From: a virus
Virus record (IMG/VR): IMGVR_UViG_3300028571_001339
Coordinates: 1-41,394 of that record
Direction: 5' to 3' (one strand)
Length of the DNA stretch: 41,394 nucleotides
Shown: positions 7,530-16,358 of the stretch, piece by piece
Position numbering within the stretch: the first letter of the stretch is position 1
How the letters are laid out: each line of letters opens with the position of its first letter
Notes under the pieces: model-generated
The model's database searches: none
What the model saw: only the letters and a program-made list of their open reading frames with translations
What the model was told of the DNA's origin: nothing
Made by a program: the position numbers and the translations under genes

Positions 7530-8243
7530 ATGATTGTTCAACGCTATAATTACACCCCTCTTACCAGAACCACAATTGAGGGCAAACGCCACTATTGTTT
7601 GCCCGATGGCTCCAAGGTTCCCAGTGTCACTACCATACTAGACAAAACAAAACCACGTGAAGCACGTGAAGCCCTGGCCAATTGGAAAAAAGCCGTGGGC
7701 GAACAACGAGCACAGGAAATTACCACAGAAGCTGCCAATCGTGGCACACGCATGCATGCCTATCTTGAGCACTACATTCTTCAAGAAGACATGAAACCCT
7801 TGCCCGGCAACCCATTTGCACACCCATCATGGTTCATGGCAGCAGAAGTCATCATGCAAGGTCTGCAACCCAATGTTATTGAATTCTGGGGCACAGAAGT
7901 TCCGGTGTACTACAGTGGGTTATATGCTGGCACCACAGACTGCCTGGGCTTGTGGAAAGGCCGGCCTGCCATCATGGACTTTAAACAAAGCAACAAAGTA
8001 AAAAAACGCGAGTGGATCGGGGATTACTTTGTGCAACTTGCTGCCTATGCAGCCGCACACGATGAAACACACGGCACCAGCATTGACACCGGTGTTATTT
8101 TAATGGCTGTGCAACCCAAAACTCTCCCTGACGGAACCATGGATAAACCCCAATATTTGGAGTTTGTGATTGAAGGTGATGAGTTTGCATACTGGAAAGA
8201 TGAGTGGATGAAACGTGTTGAGCTGTACTACCTCACACGCTAA
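7530..8243 (+). CDS. PD-(D/E)XK exonuclease (RecB/MGME1-like)
   Basis: 237 residues. The motifs of the RecB-like nuclease family appear in order: RGTRMH (about 71-76), E123, D137, DFK (150-152) and QLAAY (169-173). In this family D137, D150 and K152 bind metal and catalyse cleavage, and Q-x3-Y supports the fold. Phage members process recombination or replication ends. The start at 7530 is chosen over a TTG at 7512 because the latter lies inside the promoter. The message appears leaderless and there is no Shine-Dalgarno sequence. No cysteine cluster is visible, so unlike Cas4/AddB it should lack an Fe-S cluster. Confidence 0.8.
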   Translation: MIVQRYNYTPLTRTTIEGKRHYCLPDGSKVPSVTTILDKTKPREAREALANWKKAVGEQRAQEITTEAANRGTRMHAYLEHYILQEDMKPLPGNPFAHPSWFMAAEVIMQGLQPNVIEFWGTEVPVYYSGLYAGTTDCLGLWKGRPAIMDFKQSNKVKKREWIGDYFVQLAAYAAAHDETHGTSIDTGVILMAVQPKTLPDGTMDKPQYLEFVIEGDEFAYWKDEWMKRVELYYLTR

Positions 8244-8246
8244 ATA
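8240..8246 (+). promoter_or_regulatory. Late promoter box CTAAATA
   Basis: CTAAATA overlaps the last codons of the exonuclease and lies 24 bases before the GTG start of the tail-fibre gene at 8271. Confidence 0.65.
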
Positions 8247-8270
8247 TGTGATCACTCAAGGATTACAACT

Positions 8271-10103
8271 GTGGCAATAGTACAAATTTCTAGAATCACC
8301 CAGCGCAAGGGTCTTTACACCGACTTGCCACAACCACTGGCACCGGCTGAAATGGGCTGGGCTGTAGACGAACGCAGACTGTTCATTGGCAACGGCACTC
8401 TGGAAGAGGGTTCGCCAGTGATTGGCAACACTGAAATTCTCACTGAATATTCAGACATCTTAAATTTCACCACGGGCTACACCTATCAAGGTGCTGCCGC
8501 AGGCTACAGTGTTCAAACCGGTGCATCAGTTGGTGTTCCAGTCACGCAAAGCATACAGCAACGACTGGACAGCTTTGCAGTGATCACAGACTTTGGTGCC
8601 ACTGGAGACGGTGTGACCGATGTGACCGATGCAATTAACCGCGCACTTTATCAACTGTACTGCCGAGAAGTCAATCCGCAAATTCGACGTGGCTTGTTCT
8701 TTCCAGCCGGCATATACATTGTCACAGACACCATCAATATTCCTCCATTTGCATTTTTATACGGCGAAGGTGCCGACAGCACCAAGATACTGTTCACAGT
8801 GGCTGATTGGAATTTTGCCGCTGCTTGGCCGGCTGGCACTCTGGTGTACTACACTGCCACTGGTGAATATTACCGAGCCAATATTGCTGTGCCACCCAAC
8901 ACCAACATTGGTGACGTATCGCCCAGCAGTGAGCCATACTGGACCGAAGAAGCCTTGCCCAACTATGTGTTTAACACAGCTGACAGCTTGCAACAAACTG
9001 GAGCCAACATTGCCACCAATGGTGCCACACCACCAAGAGACATTGAAATTGTCAACATGGCATTTGCCACCACGGAATCAGGAACTGATTCTGCAGTGTC
9101 TCACAATGTGGGCTTAATTGAAAAAGCCAGTCAAGTTAAATTTAGTTCTGCACGATTTCAAGGTCCATTTGTGGTCAGTGATGGCAACACACAAACAGAA
9201 GATCTCAGTTGTATTCGTTTCTCGGGCAGTGTGTCACTGCCTTGCACACAAATCAATTTTGACAACTGCTGGTTTGGTGGGGCAACTTATGCAGTTGACA
9301 CTGATCAACAAATCGTGGGCTGTGTGATCTCCAGCAGCTATTTTGACACCCTGTACCAGGGTGTGGTACTGGGTGACTCCACCTTGGTCAATGGCGGCCC
9401 CACTGGTGTGCGCATCATGCACTCTACATTTGACAATATATACAACGAAGGCATTGTGATGGACACCGCAGGCATGAATGTGTCGGCTTACAATGCGTTC
9501 TATGACGTGGGCAATCACTTCAATGGCAACACATTGGCCTATACTCCAGTGATTGACATCAACAGTGACACCTGTGCCAGCATTGGTGACCTGTTTGCAC
9601 GTACCACAGCACAGTGTCTGCGCGGCGGCGCATACTATCCACGTGTGGAAACCAACAACACCACAGCAATTGCTCTGGGCATGAACAATACTCCTGCTGT
9701 GACCTACACTCCTGGTGGGGTCAGCAGTTTGACCATTGCCAACCAAATGGGCCTGGGCACCTATGTACGCGAAGCTGGCCTGCGAGATGTTCTGATCAAC
9801 AACAGCACTGCCAGTTTGTTTGTGGTTGACACATCAACAGACGCACAGGTTCAAGCATTCAAAATGGATTACACTATCTTGCGTGACGTAGATGTTCGAA
9901 CTGGAACATTGATTGTGGTGCGCGGCAAAAGCGATGCATCAGGTGGATTTAGCTACACCGACGACTATCAAGAAAATGACATCACTGGCATCACAATCAC
10001 ACCTGCCGAAGCTTCACCGGGCGGTGATATCACAGTGAGTTACACTGCTTCTTCAACTGGTGCCAATGGCACTATACATTTCAGCGTTACCCACCTTGCC
10101 TGA
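8271..10103 (+). CDS. Tail fibre/tailspike with pectate-lyase-type beta-helix
   Basis: 610 residues, GTG start with an AAGGA site eight bases upstream. Residues 1-55 resemble phage tail-attachment modules (QISRITQRKGLY... AVDERRLFIGNG). From about residue 105, DFGATGDGVTDVTDAI and FFPAGIY...ITDTI-like elements mark the pectate-lyase-3 right-handed beta-helix used by tailspikes that bind or cut surface glycans. A short insert near residues 180-230 (WPAGTLVYY...YRANIAVPPNT...YW) looks like a small carbohydrate-binding (CBM5/12-like) module, and a similar piece occurs in the protein at 17176. It probably recognises host polysaccharide. Whether it has lyase activity cannot be read here. Confidence 0.8.
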   Translation: MAIVQISRITQRKGLYTDLPQPLAPAEMGWAVDERRLFIGNGTLEEGSPVIGNTEILTEYSDILNFTTGYTYQGAAAGYSVQTGASVGVPVTQSIQQRLDSFAVITDFGATGDGVTDVTDAINRALYQLYCREVNPQIRRGLFFPAGIYIVTDTINIPPFAFLYGEGADSTKILFTVADWNFAAAWPAGTLVYYTATGEYYRANIAVPPNTNIGDVSPSSEPYWTEEALPNYVFNTADSLQQTGANIATNGATPPRDIEIVNMAFATTESGTDSAVSHNVGLIEKASQVKFSSARFQGPFVVSDGNTQTEDLSCIRFSGSVSLPCTQINFDNCWFGGATYAVDTDQQIVGCVISSSYFDTLYQGVVLGDSTLVNGGPTGVRIMHSTFDNIYNEGIVMDTAGMNVSAYNAFYDVGNHFNGNTLAYTPVIDINSDTCASIGDLFARTTAQCLRGGAYYPRVETNNTTAIALGMNNTPAVTYTPGGVSSLTIANQMGLGTYVREAGLRDVLINNSTASLFVVDTSTDAQVQAFKMDYTILRDVDVRTGTLIVVRGKSDASGGFSYTDDYQENDITGITITPAEASPGGDITVSYTASSTGANGTIHFSVTHLA

Positions 10104-10534
10104 TGTGGCCTCGAACATTTGAACAGAGGTTGGACTCTTGGGTCCAACTACGACAACAAGTCACCACCGTAGATGTTGAAACTGCTTTGCAGCACATCAA
10201 CGCCTGGTGGTTCCAAACTCCCTGGATGCCATATTATCTGCACTGGGATGACCAGGCCACCTGGCCAGATCCCTGGCAGCTTTTGAACGATAACATCTAT
10301 TGTGGTATTGCTCGAGGACTAGGAATCATGTATACTATTAGTATACTAGACCGACTAGACATTCAAGATGCTGAACTTATCGAAGTAGGATCGGACAATT
10401 TAGTCCAAGTGTCTGGGGGGAAATATATACTGAATTGGGACAAAGACGAGATTGTAAATATCAACTCAAAGTTAAAACCAAAACGGTCCAAGTGTCGATT
10501 GACACAACAAATAATAAAAAAGCAAATTACCTGA
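10103..10534 (+). CDS. Conserved phage protein of unknown function
   Basis: 143 residues starting MWPRTFEQRLDSWVQLR. Unusually rich in Trp (ten or so) with a WPDPWQLLNDNIYC block and a basic C-terminus (KLKPKRSKCRL). It starts on the stop of the tail fibre (TGATG), so it is coupled to it and may be a fibre assembly or attachment factor. The Trp-rich pattern is one I associate with conserved hypotheticals of environmental T4-like phages. No motif identifies an activity. Confidence 0.6.
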   Translation: MWPRTFEQRLDSWVQLRQQVTTVDVETALQHINAWWFQTPWMPYYLHWDDQATWPDPWQLLNDNIYCGIARGLGIMYTISILDRLDIQDAELIEVGSDNLVQVSGGKYILNWDKDEIVNINSKLKPKRSKCRLTQQIIKKQIT

Positions 10535-10535
10535 C

Positions 10536-12860
10536 ATGAAAACAATCTCTGTACAAAAGCGCAACGGCAGCCGAGAACTGCTGCATATTGAAAAGTGGCA
10601 AAATCAAGTGGCCAAGGTGTGCAAGGGCACAGCAGATGTGAGTCAGAGCATGATTGAAATCAAAGCTCAGATGCATTTTTACGATGGAATCTCTACTCGT
10701 GAAATTGATGGCATTACCTTACGTGCTATTGTAGACTTGATTGATGTAGAAGCCAACCCTGATGTTGGTCATGTCAACTATCAGTATGTGGCCGGCAAAC
10801 AACGACTCAGCATGTTGCGCAAGGATGTGTATGGTTCATACCAGCCGCCGCACCTTTACGAAATTGTCAAACGCAATGTAGAAGTTGGCTTGTACACTCC
10901 TGAACTGTTGGAGTGGTATACCCAGGATGACTGGAACAAAATGGAAGCCATGATTGATCATGACAAAGATGAACAATACAGCTATGCAGCCATTGAGCAG
11001 TTGATTGAAAAATATCTGGTACGCAATCGTGCCACAAAGGAAATATATGAAACTCCACAAGTTAGATACATGGTCGCGGCCGCTACTGTATTTCACTCAG
11101 AAGAACCGAACACAGCGAGAATGCGCTACATCAAAGAATACTACACAGCCGCCAGCGACGGATTATTTACATTGGCCACGCCGGTGTTGGCAGGGCTTGG
11201 TACACCTACTAAGCAGTTTAGTAGTTGCGTTCTTATTCGCTCGGATGATGATTTGGACAGTATTTTCGCGTCCGGAGAAATGATGGCCAAGTATGCCAGC
11301 AAACGTGCTGGCATTGGTTTAGAGATTGGTCGACTACGACCATTGGGCAGTCCCATCCGAGGTGGTGAGATTATGCACACAGGTATGATACCTTTCCTGA
11401 AAAAATGGTTCGGAGATCTGCGCTCATGCTCACAGGGAGGTATTCGTAATGCAAGTGCTACTGTTTTTTATCCTATTTGGCATCTTCAGTTTGATGATCT
11501 TATTGTACTCAAGAACAACCAAGGAACAGAAGAAACCCGAGTCCGTCATATGGATTATGGGGTTGTGCTTAGTGCCTTTTTCTGGAGACGATTCAAAAAC
11601 AAACAAGACATAACATTCTTTGATCCCAATGAAGTTCCGGATCTTTATCAAGCGTTCTATAGCAACACAGAACTTTTTGAAGAACTGTATGTCAAATACG
11701 AAAAGCAAAAAGGCCTTCGTAAGAAAACCATGAGCGCCGAAGAAGTGTTCAAAGGTGGAATTTTAAAAGAACGCACTGACACCGGACGCATCTATCTTGT
11801 GTTCATTGACAATGTAATGAAGCAAGGTCCATTTGACCCAGAGTATCACACCATTTACCAGAGTAACCTTTGCTGTGAAATATTATTACCTACTAAGTCT
11901 TTTAAACGCCTCGATGATGCTGATGGCCGTATTGCTTTATGCACCTTGGGCTCAATCAACTGGGGAGCTTTCCGCAACCCTGAAGACATGCGTAGGGCTT
12001 GCCGTATCTTACACCGTAGTCTTAACAATATTCTCGATTATCAAGACTTTCTCTCTATTCAGTCCAAGTTAAGCAATGATGAGATTCGTCCACTAGGCAT
12101 TGGTGTTACTAATCTAGCCTATTGGCACGCCAAGCGTGGGTTCAAGTATGGTGAAAAGGATGCCCTGCAAGATGTTAAAACATGGACAGAGCACCAGGCC
12201 TACTATCTAACAGAAGCATCAGTTGAGCTGGCCCGGGAACGTGGCCGCTGCCTGGGCAGTGATCAAACAAGATATGGACAAGGGGTATTCCCTTGGGAGC
12301 TCAGAGCTCGTGGTGTCAACGACCTAGCAGACTTTGCTCCTGAACTGGATTGGGAACCACTGAGAGCACAGATGAAAGAACATGGTGTTCGCAATGCCAC
12401 TCAAATGGCCATTGCACCTGTGGAGTCTAGTTCGGTTGTGATCAATTCAACCAACGGCATTGAAATGCCCATGAGCTTGATCTCAGTCAAGGAAAGCAAG
12501 GCCGGATCACTCACACAAGTGGTACCTGATTATCAAAGACTCAAGAATCGATACCAATTGATGTGGGCGCAGAAAGACTGTGACGGATATTTGAAAACAG
12601 CAGCCGTGCTGGCGGCTTACGTTGATCAATCAATATCCACCAACACATTCTACAATCCAGCACACTTTGCGGATCGTAAAGTACCAACTACATTGATTGC
12701 TCGCAACTTGATGCAGGCTCACTACTGGGGACTGAAAACATTCTACTACAGCTTGATCAACAAAGCAGGCAGCAAAATGAAACCTGAAGAAGAAGTGGCC
12801 ACACCACTGGAAGAAATTGATTTTGATAATCAAGAAGACTGCGAGGCTTGCAAGCTGTGA
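10536..12860 (+). CDS. nrdA: Ribonucleoside-diphosphate reductase alpha subunit (class I)
   Basis: 774 residues, the usual length. It reduces ribonucleotides to deoxyribonucleotides with NrdB. Residues 1-95 are an ATP-cone-like allosteric domain. Active-site residues are visible: C231 (QFSSCVL), the N444-x-C446-x-E448 set (SNLCCEI), C469 (ALCTLG) and the APVESSS loop near 630. The C-terminal CEAC (C769/C772) is the shuttle pair reduced by glutaredoxin or thioredoxin. It starts one base after the previous stop. NrdB and a glutaredoxin lie about 2-4 kb downstream, separated from it by Fe-S assembly genes. T4-like phages routinely carry nrdA/nrdB; the inserted genes are the unusual part. Confidence 0.95.
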   Translation: MKTISVQKRNGSRELLHIEKWQNQVAKVCKGTADVSQSMIEIKAQMHFYDGISTREIDGITLRAIVDLIDVEANPDVGHVNYQYVAGKQRLSMLRKDVYGSYQPPHLYEIVKRNVEVGLYTPELLEWYTQDDWNKMEAMIDHDKDEQYSYAAIEQLIEKYLVRNRATKEIYETPQVRYMVAAATVFHSEEPNTARMRYIKEYYTAASDGLFTLATPVLAGLGTPTKQFSSCVLIRSDDDLDSIFASGEMMAKYASKRAGIGLEIGRLRPLGSPIRGGEIMHTGMIPFLKKWFGDLRSCSQGGIRNASATVFYPIWHLQFDDLIVLKNNQGTEETRVRHMDYGVVLSAFFWRRFKNKQDITFFDPNEVPDLYQAFYSNTELFEELYVKYEKQKGLRKKTMSAEEVFKGGILKERTDTGRIYLVFIDNVMKQGPFDPEYHTIYQSNLCCEILLPTKSFKRLDDADGRIALCTLGSINWGAFRNPEDMRRACRILHRSLNNILDYQDFLSIQSKLSNDEIRPLGIGVTNLAYWHAKRGFKYGEKDALQDVKTWTEHQAYYLTEASVELARERGRCLGSDQTRYGQGVFPWELRARGVNDLADFAPELDWEPLRAQMKEHGVRNATQMAIAPVESSSVVINSTNGIEMPMSLISVKESKAGSLTQVVPDYQRLKNRYQLMWAQKDCDGYLKTAAVLAAYVDQSISTNTFYNPAHFADRKVPTTLIARNLMQAHYWGLKTFYYSLINKAGSKMKPEEEVATPLEEIDFDNQEDCEACKL

Positions 12861-12906
12861 ACACGCCTGCACTAGCAGTGATTGGATGCAATTGGTCCAG
12901 TAAATA

Positions 12907-12915
12907 TGTTATAAT
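12907..12915 (+). promoter_or_regulatory. Extended -10 promoter (TGTTATAAT)
   Basis: TG-T-TATAAT precedes iscU by 17 bases. I see no good -35 at 17-18 bases upstream. It would let the Fe-S genes be read apart from nrdA. Confidence 0.5.
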
Positions 12916-12932
12916 CAACAAGGAAACATCAC

Positions 12933-13316
12933 ATGGCTTATTCTAACAAGGTAATTGATCATTATGAAAATCCCAGAAATGTGGGATCTTTTGGCAAAGA
13001 TGACACAGACATTGGCACAGGCATGGTGGGAGCACCAGCCTGTGGCGATGTAATGAAACTACAAATAAAGGTGGATCATGATACAGGTATTATTACAGAT
13101 GCTCGTTTCAAAACGTATGGCTGCGGATCGGCTATTGCGAGCTCGAGCCTTGTCACAGAGTGGGTCAAGGGCAAAACACTTGACCAAGCAGGATCAATCA
13201 AAAACTCAGACATTGCAGCAGAACTTGCCCTCCCCCCAGTCAAAATCCACTGCTCCATCCTTGCCGAAGACGCCATAAAAGCCGCAGTTGAAGACTACAG
13301 GAAAAAAACATGCTAA
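12933..13316 (+). CDS. iscU: Fe-S cluster assembly scaffold IscU
   Basis: 127 residues, same length as bacterial IscU. It is the scaffold on which [2Fe-2S]/[4Fe-4S] clusters are built with sulfur from IscS. All ligands are present: C37 and D39 (PACGD), C64 (YGCGS), H106 and C107 (KIHCS). The HscA chaperone-recognition motif LPPVK is intact at 100-104, so it should still dock to the host HscA/HscB release machinery. No iscS, hscA, hscB or fdx is present in the window, so it must rely on the host for sulfur and release. It overlaps erpA by 7 bases. Clearly a functional-looking gene and likely host-derived. Confidence 0.95.
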   Translation: MAYSNKVIDHYENPRNVGSFGKDDTDIGTGMVGAPACGDVMKLQIKVDHDTGIITDARFKTYGCGSAIASSSLVTEWVKGKTLDQAGSIKNSDIAAELALPPVKIHCSILAEDAIKAAVEDYRKKTC

Positions 13317-13621
13317 CCATAACTGAATCAGCAAAATCAAAAATCTCAGACCTCCTGGTCGAGGAAAACAATCCCAATCTAAAAGTCCGAGTGTTTGTGC
13401 AGGGCGGCGGGTGCTCGGGATTTCAATATGGCTTCACTTTTGATGAAGTCAAAAACGAAGATGACTTTGAAATTGACGGTGTTCTAGCCGATGCCATGAG
13501 CATGCAGTACCTGTCCGGTGCCTTGGTGGATTTCAAAGACGATTTAAATGGAAGTCAATTTGTCATCAACAATCCCAACGCCACAACCACCTGCGGCTGC
13601 GGCAGCAGTTTTGGGGTATGA
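13310..13621 (+). CDS. erpA: A-type Fe-S carrier, ErpA-like
   Basis: 103 residues. It carries assembled clusters to target enzymes. The sequence shows the A-type cysteines C35 ([11 protein letters not shown]), C95 and C97 (TCGCGSSF), and blocks nearly identical to bacterial ErpA ([22 protein letters not shown]). ErpA is usually preceded by a DPMS motif; here it reads DAMS. It overlaps iscU by 7 and the next carrier by 4 bases, so the three are one translational unit. Assignment to ErpA rather than IscA rests on the FQYGF and NNPNAT blocks. Confidence 0.9.
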   Translation: MLTITESAKSKISDLLVEENNPNLKVRVFVQGGGCSGFQYGFTFDEVKNEDDFEIDGVLADAMSMQYLSGALVDFKDDLNGSQFVINNPNATTTCGCGSSFGV

Positions 13622-13938
13622 TAACACTCACACCCGCGGCTGAGTCTCAGGTCATACGAGTACTGAGCAAACGAGGTCGCGGGCTTGGCATACGCCTGGG
13701 TGTTAGAACCACTGGTTGCTCGGGACTGGCTTATGTGTTAGAATATGTAGATACACCAGCAGCCGAAGATATCTGCATTGACTGCACACAGTTCAAATTG
13801 TTTGTGGACCCCAAGAGCCATGTGTATCTTGATGGCATGCAAATGGACTTTGTTCGCAATGGGTTAAACGAAGGATTTGAATTTGTCAATCCCAATGAAC
13901 GTGACCGATGTGGCTGCGGTGAAAGTTTTAGAATATAA
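13618..13938 (+). CDS. iscA: A-type Fe-S carrier, IscA-like
   Basis: 106 residues. C34 ([13 protein letters not shown]), C98 and C100 (RCGCGESF) are the three conserved cluster/iron ligands. The GCSGLAY and [14 protein letters not shown] blocks are those of IscA. Two more cysteines (C53, C56) are not part of the family signature. It is the second carrier in the phage operon after ErpA, so the phage brings one scaffold and two delivery proteins but no cysteine desulfurase. ATGA overlap with erpA. Confidence 0.9.
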   Translation: MITLTPAAESQVIRVLSKRGRGLGIRLGVRTTGCSGLAYVLEYVDTPAAEDICIDCTQFKLFVDPKSHVYLDGMQMDFVRNGLNEGFEFVNPNERDRCGCGESFRI

Positions 13939-13942
13939 ACAC

Positions 13943-14134
13943 ATGAACAGTATTGAACGAATTTGGGCCCGTGCCACTGGTCATTTGATGGGCGAGTCCG
14001 ACAGTGATAAGCCCAATGTGCCTATCTTGACACTACGCGAAGCTCGAATAGCACTGTTTTTAAAAACATTCTGGGTGATACTGCATGTGATCACATGTGG
14101 GTTTATCATGGCAAACACAATAAGGCACTGGTAA
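13943..14134 (+). CDS. Small single-span membrane protein
   Basis: 63 residues; the ATG at 13943 lies just after the iscA stop. A soluble N-terminus (MNSIERIWARATGHLMGESD) is followed by one hydrophobic segment near residues 38-58 (LFLKTFWVILHVITCGFIMA). It belongs to the Fe-S/nrd operon by spacing. Unknown role; no family recognised. Confidence 0.55.
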   Translation: MNSIERIWARATGHLMGESDSDKPNVPILTLREARIALFLKTFWVILHVITCGFIMANTIRHW

Positions 14135-14214
14135 TGGATTTTTTAAACAAGATTGATTGGTATCAACACGATGGTGTGCGCAACGGCATAATTAAGTATT
14201 CACTGGGCAACTGA
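14134..14214 (+). CDS. Possible 26-residue peptide gene
   Basis: ATG at 14134 overlaps the previous stop (TAATG) and runs to a TGA at 14212-14214, filling the gap before the aldolase gene exactly. The peptide starts MDFLNKIDWYQHDG. The tight spacing suggests it is translated, but at this length chance is possible. Confidence 0.35.
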   Translation: MDFLNKIDWYQHDGVRNGIIKYSLGN

Positions 14215-14215
14215 C

Positions 14216-14854
14216 ATGTTAGAAACAATTTGTGAAGTATTAGAAGATGCGTATAAACGCAATTGGATTACCAGCCGTGATGGCAATGTGAGTATTCGCC
14301 ACCACGACCGTGACCACTTTTACATCACACCCAGTGGCGTTCGCAAGCAGACCATGCAACCGGATCAGTTTAAAAAGATTGGTATATTAAAACAACCAGT
14401 AAATCGTTATAACTGGATCGAACTACCATACACTGATATCAGTGCCAATCTCAAGCCCAGCGGAGAAATCCCCTTGCACTTTGGTCTGCAAAAAGAAATG
14501 GGGCAACACAGTAACGATGTGCGTGTGGTTGTACATGTACATCCCACATATTGCATTGCTGCCATGCATGCCGGCATTGATTTGAGTGCCATTAGCAATC
14601 AGTTTCCCGAACTCAATCGTTATACCCGAGTGGCACCCAATGTGGGAGATGTTGCTCCTATCAGTCAAGAACTAGCAGACCAATGCTTTGAAAAATTACA
14701 GCTAGATGATCGTGGAAACATTGCCTATGACATAGTGGGTATCAAAGGACACGGAGTAGTTGCCATTGACACCAGCCCGTGGCGAGCATACGAACACATA
14801 GAACGATTAGAACACATTTGCAAGATAGTGCTTGCGTCAGGAAAAAACACATGA
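14216..14854 (+). CDS. Class II (AraD/FucA-type) aldolase family protein
   Basis: 212 residues. This family uses a zinc ion to cleave or rearrange phosphorylated sugars (FucA, AraD, MtnB). Visible features: a DGNVSIR block (22-28), TPSG (38-41), catalytic-type Glu E84 (SGEIPLH), zinc ligands H107 and H109 (HVHP) and H179 (KGHG). It sits between the Fe-S genes and nrdB, overlapping nrdB by 4 bases. It is therefore expressed with nucleotide metabolism, and a role in a pentose- or methylthio-sugar salvage step is conceivable. The exact substrate cannot be read from sequence. Confidence 0.8.
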   Translation: MLETICEVLEDAYKRNWITSRDGNVSIRHHDRDHFYITPSGVRKQTMQPDQFKKIGILKQPVNRYNWIELPYTDISANLKPSGEIPLHFGLQKEMGQHSNDVRVVVHVHPTYCIAAMHAGIDLSAISNQFPELNRYTRVAPNVGDVAPISQELADQCFEKLQLDDRGNIAYDIVGIKGHGVVAIDTSPWRAYEHIERLEHICKIVLASGKNT

Positions 14855-15951
14855 GCCAACAACAATACAATTTAAAAACAAAAACAGACTACTTAAATCG
14901 CAAGATGTTTCTTGACCCTGCAGGTCCAGTTACCATTCAACGCTTTGAAGAAGTCAAGTACAACAAGCTGGCCAAGTTTGAACAAGAGGCTCGAGGGTTC
15001 TTCTGGGTGCCTGAAGAAATATCTCTAACCAAAGATGCCAACGACTTCAAAGAATCCAGCGAAACTGTTAGACATATTTTCACAGCAAACCTGTTGAGAC
15101 AAACAGCCTTGGACAGTTTGCAAGGTCGCGGCCCCAGCCAGATCTTTACGCCGGTGTGCAGTATTCCCGAACTGGAAGCCTTGATGTACAACTGGAGTTT
15201 CTTTGAAACCAATATTCATTCAAGAAGTTATTCACACATCATTCGCAACATCTACAATGTGCCCAAGGATGTGTTTGGCACCATTCATGACACCAGGGAA
15301 ATTGTGGACATGGCCAGTTCAGTGGGCAACTACTATGACAAACTACATGTGATCAATTGTCGCAAGGAACTGGGCGAAACTGTTGCTGAGCAAGACCATG
15401 TTGATGCAGTGTGGCTGGCCCTCAACGCCAGTTATGCGCTGGAAGCATTTCGATTCATGGTGAGTTTTGCCACAAGCCTGGCCATGGTAGAGAATCGCAT
15501 CTTTATTGGTAATGGCAATATCATTCAGTTGATCCTGCAAGACGAAATTGGTCACAAAGACTGGACTGCTTGGATCATCAATCAAGTTGTGAAAGAAGAT
15601 CCACGCTTTGCAGCCGCTCGTACTCGCTGTGAAGCCGAAGTATACCAATTGTATCTAGACGTGATCCGTGAAGAAAAAGACTGGGCCAACTACTTGTTCA
15701 AGTATGGTCCAGTGATTGGTCTCAATGCCAACATCTTGCGTGACTTTGTGGACTACACCGCGGTCAATGCACTCAAAGAGATTGGCGTCAAGTATCATGA
15801 ACCCGCACCTAGAAGCACACCCATACCATGGTTCAACAAGCATGTGGACACCAGCAAGAAACAAACTGCACTCCAGGAAAACGAATCAACTAACTATGTT
15901 ATTGGTGTCATGGGAGATGCCATTGACTACGAGGAATTGCCCAATTTATGA
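14851..15951 (+). CDS. nrdB: Ribonucleoside-diphosphate reductase beta subunit (class I)
   Basis: 366 residues from the ATG at 14851, which overlaps the aldolase stop (ATGA); a longer in-frame start lies inside the aldolase. It houses the diiron-tyrosyl radical cofactor. Ligands read D88 (ALDS), E119 and H123 (FETNIHSRSY), a Glu in ALEAFRF, and Glu/His in QDEIGH; the radical Tyr is Y127. The first Glu-His pair has three residues between them, one more than E-T-I-H in E. coli NrdB. The C-terminus (DYEELPNL) is acidic, as needed for NrdA docking. Confidence 0.93.
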   Translation: MSQQQYNLKTKTDYLNRKMFLDPAGPVTIQRFEEVKYNKLAKFEQEARGFFWVPEEISLTKDANDFKESSETVRHIFTANLLRQTALDSLQGRGPSQIFTPVCSIPELEALMYNWSFFETNIHSRSYSHIIRNIYNVPKDVFGTIHDTREIVDMASSVGNYYDKLHVINCRKELGETVAEQDHVDAVWLALNASYALEAFRFMVSFATSLAMVENRIFIGNGNIIQLILQDEIGHKDWTAWIINQVVKEDPRFAAARTRCEAEVYQLYLDVIREEKDWANYLFKYGPVIGLNANILRDFVDYTAVNALKEIGVKYHEPAPRSTPIPWFNKHVDTSKKQTALQENESTNYVIGVMGDAIDYEELPNL

Positions 15952-16358
15952 TTGACGACAACTGGTTCAAGCAAGGTGGGTTCACAACCTACAAGTATCC
16001 AACACCCATCAGCTATGAAACCGCCACAGACAACGGCACAGTAGACACTCTGGAAGGTCCTGTGAACTACACCGTGGGCCACAAGATCATTACCGGACCC
16101 AAGGGCGAGCAGTATCCTGTGAGTCCCATCAAGTTCTCTACGTACTACGACGACAACGGTGATGGCACAGCTACACCCAAGAAGATCATGAAAACAGCTC
16201 GACTGGCCAACCATGACGGTGTGGTAAAAGCCAGTTGGGGCAACTTGGAATACACCAAAGGCAATGACTATATTGTTCGTCATGGCCCGGGTGACTACGG
16301 TGTTGTCAAAACAGACATCTTTGCCAAGACATACCACATACCAACAAAAGGAAACTGA
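15948..16358 (+). CDS. PGDYG-domain protein
   Basis: 136 residues. The C-terminal part contains HGPGDYGVVKTDIFAKTY, the signature of the small PGDYG family found in phages and bacteria. A KTARLANHDGVVKASWGN segment precedes it. No activity is established for the family as far as I know. ATGA overlap with nrdB and direct abutment to glutaredoxin place it in the deoxynucleotide operon, which hints at a nucleotide- or redox-linked role. Confidence 0.65.
   Translation: MIDDNWFKQGGFTTYKYPTPISYETATDNGTVDTLEGPVNYTVGHKIITGPKGEQYPVSPIKFSTYYDDNGDGTATPKKIMKTARLANHDGVVKASWGNLEYTKGNDYIVRHGPGDYGVVKTDIFAKTYHIPTKGN

Noticed and set aside
9234-9746. Long open frame on the minus strand (170 codons) inside the tail-fibre gene
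   Set aside because: It is antisense to a well-supported beta-helix gene, has no ribosome site or family pattern, and its composition (Cys/His/Val-rich) is that of a shadow frame.
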